6,151 bases of DNA, from contig JADFWK010000055.1 of NCBI GenBank assembly GCA_015223015.1, forward strand, positions 1-6,151, in the 5' to 3' direction. The DNA comes from Pseudomonadota bacterium. GTDB taxonomy: Bacteria > Desulfobacterota > DSM-4660 > Desulfatiglandales > B25-G16. The position numbers and the translations under genes were made by a program. The notes beneath the pieces were generated by a model. That model did not search any database. It was not told the DNA's origin and saw only the letters and a program-made list of their open reading frames with translations. The number at the start of each line of letters is the position of its first letter. Positions within the stretch are counted from its first letter, which is position 1. Below, piece by piece: positions 1 to 4,390 of the stretch.

Positions 1-156
1 ATTGACCTCCTAAAGGCCTCCGGGTGGCAGCTCACCCATATCGTGGATTGTCCCTTGCCCACACAGCGATTTCTTCCAAACATGGTGAGCCGGATGCAGA
101 AGAACCGAACCCTGGGAGTGGTTCGACGCTCGCTGATTGTAGGGAGGAAGGAATGA
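1..156 (+). CDS. C-terminal fragment of a probable class I SAM-dependent methyltransferase
   Basis: Reading frame 1 is open from the window edge and gives 51 residues before a TGA at 154-156; the N-terminus lies outside the window. The fragment begins IDLLKASGWQLTHIVDCPLP and ends RRSLIVGRKE. A helix followed by a small-Gly-aromatic turn, a strand, then a final basic strand ending in 'VGRK' is how many class I (Rossmann-fold) SAM methyltransferases finish, so I infer that family; the SAM-binding motifs themselves are not in view. The stop overlaps the ATG of the next small ORF (ATGA at 153-156), which supports this frame as real and as part of a translationally coupled operon. The competing frame from a GTG at 24 runs through the same bases, but it is low-complexity and resembles no family. 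I am fairly sure it is coding and only moderately sure of the family. Confidence 0.6.
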   Translation: MDLLKASGWQLTHIVDCPLPTQRFLPNMVSRMQKNRTLGVVRRSLIVGRKE

Positions 157-291
157 ATACACAGAGTGAAGATAAGGTCAAACCTCGACAATTGACTAAA
201 ATTGAAGGGGTCCCGTGTTTACTTTATGTTGGTTGGAACGACACTTGCCATTGCTGTTTGTCTGGCGGCGGCCACTAAAACAGTAAGTTGA
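153..291 (+). pseudogene. Small single-pass membrane protein with an apparent one-base frameshift
   Basis: An ATG at 153 follows a strong GGGAGG at 142-147 and overlaps the stop of the upstream gene (ATGA). The first 19 codons encode a charged, soluble N-terminus (MNTQSEDKVKPRQLTKIEG). In that frame the protein then becomes a short cysteine-rich tail ending at 276-278. If one G of the run at 207-210 is skipped, translation continues at 211 as SRVYFMLVGTTLAIAVCLAA, then ATKTVS, ending at tandem stops TGA TAA (289-294). The corrected 45-residue product has a convincing membrane helix at about residues 22-40 with a cytoplasmic-looking charged N-terminus. I recognise no family. Possible explanations are a true frameshift mutation, an assembly or sequencing error in GGGG, or (least likely) programmed frameshifting. 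The helix and the double stop in the second frame are the evidence that the two pieces belong together. Confidence 0.45.
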
Positions 292-552
292 TAAAGTGAG
301 CCGGAGCAAATCTTTACTTTTGAGATTTTTCGCGATTAAATCCTTTCTGCCACAACTATCTCCACTGACTGCTGATCAATGCTAAAGACTCGCCCGAAAC
401 GCCATTTTTGTTTTTGCCCTTTTCATGAAAGGACTTAGCCTCTCTGCTTCAGCAGAGCATCCCGTTTCATAGGATAAAAAAAACGGTTGGTCTTTCGATT
501 ACCAATTGTAGAAACTTCTAACACAGGGTCATCTGAGAGAGTAGAGAATATC

Positions 553-596
553 AAATTCTCGTTTTTTGCGATATACGAGAATTTTTTTCGTTTTTT
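553..596 (+). terminator. Possible intrinsic terminator (AT-rich hairpin plus T-runs)
   Basis: AAATTCTCG (553-561) and CGAGAATTT (576-584) form a perfect 9-bp stem around a 14-nt loop. TTTT, CG and then TTTTTT follow on the plus strand. The layout fits a Rho-independent terminator for rightward transcription from the 1-291 operon. The stem is AT-rich, the loop is large and the nearest gene end is about 260 bp upstream, so the call is tentative. Confidence 0.35.
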
Positions 597-716
597 CATG
601 TAGTATTCAATCGATACCATGCTATGGCTGGCCAAACATACCATTGACAGAAAAGTGAAAATGCCATTTTTCGGCTAATGTTCCTACGCGCCCTAACAGG
701 ACACCAAGCTTTATTT

Positions 717-810
717 CTCCCGCCTTTGCTAGCAAAAACCTATCAAGGGAGGAAAAACCCCTGGGTATTGACGCCCAAAGGGTTGCGATGTTAAGCTGCC
801 TCTACGCTTA
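717..810 (+). other. Chain of small dyads upstream of the HTH pseudogene
   Basis: Consecutive self-complementary pieces are CTCCC (717-721) with GGGAG (747-751), enclosing a perfect 12-bp palindrome TTTGCTAGCAAA (725-736); CGCCC-AAA-GGG-TT-GCG (772-787); and TAAGC (792-796) with GCTTA (806-810). Together they could fold into a structured 5' leader just before the HTH gene. The stems are short and I recognise no riboswitch class. A structured RNA and chance are both possible. Confidence 0.25.
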
Positions 811-826
811 TAGTAAACTTGAAATT

Positions 827-1174
827 ATGGCTAATTTGGAAAAGATGTTTTACACCCTTGATGAGGTATCTGAGATAACCAGACTGCCTCAATCTCTCAT
901 CCGGCACTAAGTTCGGGTGAAAAAGGTAACCATATCACCCGAGCATTATCCTGACATAAACCCAAGGCTGGTCAAGGGTGAGTTACTGTTTGCGCAAAAA
1001 GACATCGATGCATTACTGAGGTTTATTGACAAAAGACAGGATGAATCCTGGGAGAAATGGCAACTGAGGAGAATACAAGAGATCAAAGCAAAAAGGCAAT
1101 TAGCGCAAGATGGGCAGGAGAAAAGACCCGATCTCAGGATTATCAAAGGGAAAAAACCCCCTGCGCGAACTTAG
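827..1174 (+). pseudogene. MerR-like helix-turn-helix protein interrupted by an in-frame TAA
   Basis: From ATG 827 the frame reads MANLEKDVYTLDEVSEITRL-PQSLIRH, then TAA at 908-910, then continues without any frame change as VRVKKVTISPEHYPDINPRL and on to a TAG at 1172-1174. Without the stop it would be a 115-residue protein. The start 'YTLDEVSEITRLPQSLIRH' is a typical winged-HTH recognition segment of the MerR/excisionase-like superfamily, where the next residue is usually an aromatic. A one-base change of TAT or TAC to TAA explains the break. The middle part (NPRLVKGELLFAQKDIDALL) looks like the wing and following helix. The C-terminus is strongly basic and probably binds nucleic acid. The segment after the stop can be read from GTG 917, but no ribosome binding site precedes it. 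A second in-frame ATG at 788 has an AAAGGG 5 nt upstream and could be the original start. No gene lies between this stop and the end of the racemase at 1408. Confidence 0.6.
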
Positions 1175-1407
1175 GGCTTCGCCCCAATTGGAATATTGGC
1201 CTGCCCTGGTGCGACTTATCCAGAATAACTATCGGTTGCTGTAATAGCTCAAAATACGTATCCAAAGAATTTCATCCTTTCATGCTAGGTCTGGGCCAGG
1301 GAATACTGGAGTTCTGGAATAATGGGTTTTGGGGAAAGGAAATGTTGTTTTTAGTGGCAAGATAACTCCTGAGAGAAGAGTTGCTAAATGTGAAAGTCCC
1401 TCACATA

Positions 1408-2106
1408 TTAGCCCTTTCCCAAGGCCATCTCAACCGCCGATTCTGCGTGAATTTTTGTTGTATCAAACAAAGGAATTTCCACATCCTTTTGGCTTATCAA
1501 AAGGGGAATTTCTGTGCACCCCAAGATCACTCCCTCTGCACCATTTAGAGCGAGTGCCTTGATGATCTCTTTAAATCTTTCTTTGGAAGACTGCTTTAAG
1601 ATGCCGAGGCACAACTCATGATAGATAACGTCGTCAATTGCTTTTCTGTCGGTTTCTGGGGGAATCATGACTTCAATATTGTACCTTTCTTTTAATCTTT
1701 TTTTGTAGAAATCCTCTTCCATGGTAAACTTTGTTCCCAGCAAGGCGAGTTTTTTCAATCCCTTCCCAACGATTGCCTGAGCAGTCGCATCAGCTATATG
1801 TACCAGGGGGATAGTGACGCTATTTTCAACCTCTTCTGCCATTTTGTGCATGGTATTGGTGCAGATAACAATCAATTCCGCACCTGCATCCTCCAGTTTC
1901 TCAGCAAACTGGATCATCAATCTCGTAAGTTCTCCCCATTCGTCTTGATGCTGCAATTTTTCAATTTCTTGAAAATCAACTGAGTACAGTATGCATTGGG
2001 CAGAGTGTAGCCCGCCAAGCCTTTCTTTGACCATTTGGTTTATGATTCGATAGTATTCAGATGATGATTCCCAACTCATACCGCCAATAAGACCAATTGT
2101 TTTCAT
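1408..2106 (-). CDS. Aspartate/glutamate racemase family protein (YgeA/RacX-like)
   Basis: A cofactor-independent, cytoplasmic amino-acid racemase of 232 residues, the usual length for this family (about 230). The family inverts the alpha-carbon using two cysteines as acid/base. Both are present: C82 in the motif CTNTMHK (82-88) and C197 in GCTEIPLL (196-203). The N-terminus MKTIGLIGGMSWESS is the conserved first strand and loop, and DTTKIHAESA (214-223) is the typical C-terminal signature. The CTNTMHK form groups it with YgeA/RacX-like broad-specificity racemases rather than with MurI glutamate racemase, so the substrate cannot be fixed as aspartate. The start is supported by GGGGAGG (complement of 2111-2117) just before the ATG. 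It is transcribed divergently from serC. The sequence shows no truncation or missing key residue. Confidence is high for the family and low for the physiological substrate. Confidence 0.93.
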   Translation of the reverse strand: MKTIGLIGGMSWESSSEYYRIINQMVKERLGGLHSAQCILYSVDFQEIEKLQHQDEWGELTRLMIQFAEKLEDAGAELIVICTNTMHKMAEEVENSVTIPLVHIADATAQAIVGKGLKKLALLGTKFTMEEDFYKKRLKERYNIEVMIPPETDRKAIDDVIYHELCLGILKQSSKERFKEIIKALALNGAEGVILGCTEIPLLISQKDVEIPLFDTTKIHAESAVEMALGKG

Positions 2107-2117
2107 ATTGCCTCCCC

Positions 2118-2129
2118 AGTTAATTAACT
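2118..2129. promoter_or_regulatory. 12-bp palindrome beside the racemase ribosome binding site
   Basis: AGTTAATTAACT is perfectly self-complementary and directly abuts the Shine-Dalgarno (complement of 2111-2117) of the minus-strand racemase. Its place between any upstream promoter and the ribosome binding site would suit a repressor operator. It is AT-rich and could be chance. Confidence 0.25.
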
Positions 2130-2293
2130 CAAGATTCCTATAACTTATTGAAATTAAATAGGTTTATTGAGAGTTTCGTATTTTGCCTCACACAGGGAAT
2201 AGTGGAACAATGGGGCGGAGCCCCTAGATCTAGAGTATACCGTGTTCTTATCAACTAATCAAAGTACGATCTCAGAAACAAGGCGATGCTACC

Positions 2294-2381
2294 AGGGCAG
2301 GTAACCCCTTTACGTAACCCTGAGTTGCACCACTCTAAAGCAAATGATCCACGCCCAGAGGATGTGGCTTTGATCTGCCCT
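2294..2381. other. Candidate structured segment closed by a 7-bp stem
   Basis: AGGGCAG (2294-2300) is exactly complementary to CTGCCCT (2375-2381), closing an 88-nt domain. Inside are CCAC (2349-2352) with GTGG (2364-2367), extended by AAAG/CTTT, and a direct repeat GTAACCC (2301-2307 and 2314-2320). It lies upstream of the serC promoter, so it is not part of the predicted serC leader. I recognise no known RNA class. Confidence 0.2.
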
Positions 2382-2455
2382 ATTTAATAGTCCAAGAAGA
2401 ACGTTATCCCGTTCAGGAGCTTTTTTCTATACCAGCACCAGAATCGAATAATCTC

Positions 2456-2485
2456 TTGACAAAAAAAGATCGTATACAGTATACA
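2456..2485 (+). promoter_or_regulatory. Predicted sigma-70-type promoter of serC
   Basis: A perfect -35 hexamer TTGACA (2456-2461) is followed after 18 bp by TATACA (2480-2485), a 4/6 match to the -10 consensus. Transcription would start near 2492, leaving about 85 nt of leader before serC. A second TATACA at 2473-2478 is too close to the -35 to pair with it. Confidence 0.6.
2472..2484. promoter_or_regulatory. GTATAC-A-GTATAC dyad over the serC -10 (candidate operator)
   Basis: Two copies of the palindrome GTATAC separated by one base form a 13-bp symmetric site covering the -10 element and part of the spacer. GTATAC cores occur in operators of several GntR-family repressors, so repression by promoter occlusion is plausible; no regulator gene of that type is in the window. 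Part of the dyad is required by the -10 sequence itself. Confidence 0.35.
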
Positions 2486-2576
2486 AAACAGAATCAATAT
2501 AAATCGCTCCTCACATGATGCAGGGATATGGTGAGTGAGAACAGCGATCCGATATCGATCTGAAAAGGACTTCACT

Positions 2577-3662
2577 ATGGAACAGAGGGTTCACAACTTT
2601 AATCCAGGCCCTGCAACCCTACCCCTGCCCGTTTTAGAACAGATAAAGGATAATTTCCTCAACTTCCGCGGATCGGGCATGTCTATCACTGAAATCAGTC
2701 ATCGCTCTCGCGAATTTGATGAGGTACTCACCGATGCAATTGAGCGGACCCGACGATTATTAAAGCTCACCGATGACTACCACGTGCTCTTCATTCAAGG
2801 GGGTGCAAGCATGCAATTCTGCATGATCCCCATGAACCTTGCCCTTCCTGGTAAACCGCTAAACTACATCAATACCGGCACCTGGTCTACAAAGGCCATC
2901 AAAGAAGCCCAGATTCAGGGAAAAGATGTCAGGGTCATTGCCACATCAGAGGATAGAGATTTTTCGTATCTCCCTACGGATTCCAAGGTGGACAAGGATG
3001 CATCCTATCTCCACTTTACCTCCAACAACACCATAAAGGGGACCCAATGGCACCACTATCCTGATGGAGAAGGTGTCCCCCTGATCTCAGATATGTCCTC
3101 TGATTTCATGAGCCATCCTATTAACATGAAACCATTTGGATTGATCTATGCAGGTGCCCAGAAAAATATCGGCCCGGCAGGGGTATCCATGGTAATAATC
3201 AGGGAAGATATGCTTAAAAGGGTTCCGGATACCTTGCCCACCATGCTCAGGTACACAACATTTAAAGATAACGAATCTCTCTTTAATACACCTCCTACGT
3301 TCACCATTTATGTCATAGACTTGGTGCTCACGTGGCTGGAGGAAACAGTAGGCGGGTTGAAAGAAATAGAAAAGATAAACGAGGAAAAGGCCTCCCTTAT
3401 CTATGAGGTAATAGACAATAGCGAGATCTATCGGGGTACAGTAGAGCTCAAAAGTCGTTCCTTGATGAATATCACCTTCCGTGTGAGGGATGAAGAATTA
3501 GAACAAAGGTTTCTTGCCGAGGCCACAAAAAATGGACTCCATGGCCTTAAAGGACATAAGTCTGTGGGTGGCTGCCGGGCTTCTCTCTATAATGCCGTTA
3601 CCATAGAGAGTGTAAGAGATCTTGCCCGGTTTATGAGAGAATTTGAAGAAGCACCACGTTAG
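2577..3662 (+). CDS. serC: Phosphoserine aminotransferase (SerC)
   Basis: A PLP-dependent class V aminotransferase, cytoplasmic. It converts 3-phosphohydroxypyruvate and L-glutamate to O-phospho-L-serine and 2-oxoglutarate, step two of serine synthesis; the same enzyme can act in the PLP (vitamin B6) pathway of some bacteria. From ATG 2577 it is 361 residues, matching the family (about 360). Visible landmarks are NFNPGPA (7-13), SHRS (41-44) for phosphate contact, GGAS (75-78), W103 stacking on PLP, D172 binding the pyridine nitrogen, the Schiff-base lysine K196 in GAQKNIGPAG, NTPPTF (237-242), and R334 in the C-terminal substrate loop GGCRAS. This start is chosen because AAAAGGA (2563-2569) sits 7 nt upstream and homologues begin just before NFNPGP; the in-frame GTG at 2535 would add 14 unconserved residues. 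It shares strand and pathway with serA, but a 728-bp gap separates them, so they are probably transcribed separately. Confidence 0.97.
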   Translation: MEQRVHNFNPGPATLPLPVLEQIKDNFLNFRGSGMSITEISHRSREFDEVLTDAIERTRRLLKLTDDYHVLFIQGGASMQFCMIPMNLALPGKPLNYINTGTWSTKAIKEAQIQGKDVRVIATSEDRDFSYLPTDSKVDKDASYLHFTSNNTIKGTQWHHYPDGEGVPLISDMSSDFMSHPINMKPFGLIYAGAQKNIGPAGVSMVIIREDMLKRVPDTLPTMLRYTTFKDNESLFNTPPTFTIYVIDLVLTWLEETVGGLKEIEKINEEKASLIYEVIDNSEIYRGTVELKSRSLMNITFRVRDEELEQRFLAEATKNGLHGLKGHKSVGGCRASLYNAVTIESVRDLARFMREFEEAPR

Positions 3663-3681
3663 TTCAATTAAGAAAGGCGGT

Positions 3682-3842
3682 TTCGCAAAAAGTCGTATTT
3701 TCCCATTTTTCTGGATTCCCGCCCCACGCCTTTGCGGGGGCAGGCTCTACGCGGGAATGACAAATAAAGTAATAATATCAAGCATATATACTAACTGTCA
3801 TACCCGCGCGGGTATCCAAGCTTTAAAATGACTTTTTACGAA
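3682..3842. mobile_element. MITE-like imperfect-palindromic element
   Basis: The ends are inverted repeats. The left, 3682-3701, begins TTCGCAAAAAGTCG; the right, read on the minus strand from 3842, begins TTCGTAAAAAGTCA. They differ by two substitutions and a 2-nt gap. Inside are two mirror-image units: left CTGGATTCCCGC (3711-3722) with GCGGGAATGAC (3751-3761), and right GTCATACCCGC (3797-3807) with GCGGGTATCCAAG (3808-3820). A central AT-rich spacer of about 35 bp separates them. There is no room for a transposase. I see no clear target-site duplication. Dispersed repeats with ATTCCCGC/GCGGGAAT arms are common between genes in many anaerobic bacteria. Starting about 20 bp after the serC stop, it may also act as a transcript end or stabiliser. 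Confidence 0.55.
3711..3761. repeat. ATTCCCGC/GCGGGAAT hairpin, left unit of the MITE-like element
   Basis: ATTCCCGC (3715-3722) pairs perfectly with GCGGGAAT (3751-3758), 8 bp, with an inner GC stem (CCCC near 3722 with GGGG near 3737). As RNA it would be a strong hairpin downstream of serC. An AT-rich tract follows, but there is no clean T-run, so terminator function is uncertain. Confidence 0.5.
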
Positions 3843-4008
3843 TTCATCAAGAAACTAGCGAAGAACAAGAAACAAGTAACCATAGTGAAACTCTTATCCC
3901 CTTTGGTCACAAAGAACTATAGAAGCAACTCGGCGTTTCATTGAAGCTTGACATATACAAAAGCAGTAGCAAGCGAATAATCTTGACATTTAGGCATTTG
4001 GATTCCAA

Positions 4009-4037
4009 TTGACATTCTTGCTCTATTAGACAATAGT
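4009..4037 (+). promoter_or_regulatory. Predicted promoter of serA (best of three TTGACA sites)
   Basis: TTGACA (4009-4014) is followed after 17 bp by AATAGT (4032-4037), a 4/6 match to the -10. Two further perfect TTGACA hexamers lie upstream at 3948-3953 and 3983-3988, but neither has a good -10 at standard spacing. Initiation near 4044 would give a leader of about 350 nt that starts in the tandem repeat and includes the hairpins described below. Confidence 0.45.
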
Positions 4038-4043
4038 AACTCA

Positions 4044-4075
4044 GGTTCAAGGGTTCAAGGGTTCAAGGGTTCAAG
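4044..4075 (+). repeat. Tandem repeat, 4 perfect copies of GGTTCAAG
   Basis: The octamer GGTTCAAG occurs four times head to tail with no mismatch; the next base (C at 4076) breaks the pattern. It begins just downstream of the predicted serA promoter's -10, at or next to the predicted transcription start. A short perfect tandem repeat of this kind can change copy number by slippage. Confidence 0.9.
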
Positions 4076-4195
4076 CGTTTCGAAAAGGTTTCGGTTCCGA
4101 ATCCAATGTAGAATTCATCCGATTCTTACGATACGGCAAATCATTAAGCGTGAACTTTTAACCTTGAGCCTGATAATCTGAGTAATGTCTATGAA

Positions 4196-4252
4196 CCCGC
4201 CTGCCTTGCGTTGCAAAGCATTGCTGGCAGGTGGCGGGCAGGCATGCAAGGC
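4196..4252 (+). repeat. GC-rich hairpin cluster with competing pairings in the serA leader
   Basis: CCCGCCTGCC (4196-4205) can pair with GGCA (4226-4229) and GGCGGG (4233-4238) around a 3-nt bulge. Alternatively GCCTGCC (4199-4205) pairs perfectly with GGCAGGC (4237-4243), and GCCTTGC (4203-4209) pairs with GCAAGGC (4246-4252). The alternatives exclude one another. It is much more GC-rich than its surroundings, so it could be a dispersed repeat rather than a regulator. Confidence 0.5.
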
Positions 4253-4270
4253 GAAGCCGTGTCTCCTTTC

Positions 4271-4334
4271 CTGGATTCATCGGCTATCTTAAGAGATATC
4301 AAGAAAAGTGCAAGGCGACTAACCCTGAATCCAG
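4271..4334 (+). repeat. 9-bp inverted repeat enclosing a small hairpin upstream of serA
   Basis: CTGGATTCA (4271-4279) is perfectly complementary to TGAATCCAG (4326-4334). Inside sits TATCT-TAAG-AGATA (4285-4298). The structure ends 56 nt before the serA start. A 10-bp direct repeat TGCAAGGCGA links it to the preceding hairpin cluster (4245-4254 and 4309-4318). Not terminator-like, because no T-run follows. Confidence 0.4.
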
Positions 4335-4390
4335 ATTTCATCGGGAAACCCTGAACCTGTAAACGCATACAACACAAGGAAAGATAATCC

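Larger units (their letters stand above)
292..826. other. 535-bp region without a convincing gene
   Basis: No frame here shows a recognisable protein. The region is AT-rich in its first two thirds. It holds weak hairpins at 308-328 (AAATCT/AGATTT) and 442-457 (CTCTGC-TTCA-GCAGAG), a 10-bp palindrome TTTCATGAAA at 421-430, a terminator-like hairpin at 553-596, and a run of dyads at 717-810. A 69-codon open frame on the minus strand (644 to 435) has no ribosome binding site and no family resemblance, so I did not call it. Confidence 0.5.
2107..2576. other. Divergent intergenic region between the racemase and serC
   Basis: This 470-bp gap holds no gene. It contains, left to right: the racemase ribosome binding site and an adjacent 12-bp palindrome (2118-2129); a 5-bp GC hairpin GGGGC-GGA-GCCCC (2212-2224) abutting the palindrome CTAGATCTAG (2224-2233); a domain closed by AGGGCAG/CTGCCCT (2294-2381); the serC promoter (2456-2485); and an estimated 85-nt serC leader with a ribosome binding site. 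The open frame on the minus strand at 2384-2575 has no ribosome binding site or family resemblance. Confidence 0.6.
3663..4390. other. 728-bp repeat-rich gap between serC and serA
   Basis: No gene is supported. In order it holds a MITE-like imperfect palindrome (3682-3842), an undistinguished stretch to about 3945, three TTGACA hexamers (3948, 3983, 4009), a tandem 8-bp repeat (4044-4075), a GC-rich hairpin cluster (4196-4252), a 9-bp inverted repeat (4271-4334) and the serA ribosome binding site (AAGGA, 4376-4380). A 35-codon frame at 4185-4292 runs through the hairpin; it has no ribosome binding site and is not enriched in serine codons, so it is not a convincing leader peptide. Confidence 0.6.

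Noticed and set aside
24..278. 84-codon plus-strand open frame from GTG 24
   Set aside because: Its first half overlaps the better-supported methyltransferase C-terminus in frame 1. Only the part from ATG 153 is plausible, and it is described as the small membrane protein.
435..644. 69-codon minus-strand open frame with a lysine-rich middle
   Set aside because: No ribosome binding site before either ATG, no family resemblance, AT-rich low-complexity sequence, and it spans a hairpin plus T-runs on the other strand.
734..800. Possible GEMM (c-di-GMP-I) riboswitch, suggested by AAAACC...GACGC
   Set aside because: The conserved GACGCAAAGCC core and GNRA-looped stem at the right spacing are not present; the resemblance is only partial.
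1057..1365. 102-codon plus-strand frame overlapping the HTH pseudogene
   Set aside because: It is a shifted reading of the HTH gene and then of gene-free sequence; no family resemblance.
1364..1406. Two small hairpins (AACTC/GAGTT and ATGTGA/TCACAT) downstream of the racemase stop
   Set aside because: They could mark the end of the racemase transcript, but no T-run follows on the minus strand, so a terminator call is not supported.
2535..2576. Upstream GTG start for serC adding 14 residues
   Set aside because: The extra residues are not family-like, and the good AAAAGGA site serves ATG 2577.
3643..3831. 62-codon plus-strand frame after serC
   Set aside because: It runs through the end of serC and the palindromic element in another frame; its apparent protein is the translation of a repeat.
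4185..4292. 35-codon frame upstream of serA as a leader peptide
   Set aside because: No ribosome binding site and no serine-codon run; it is mostly the translation of the GC-rich hairpin.
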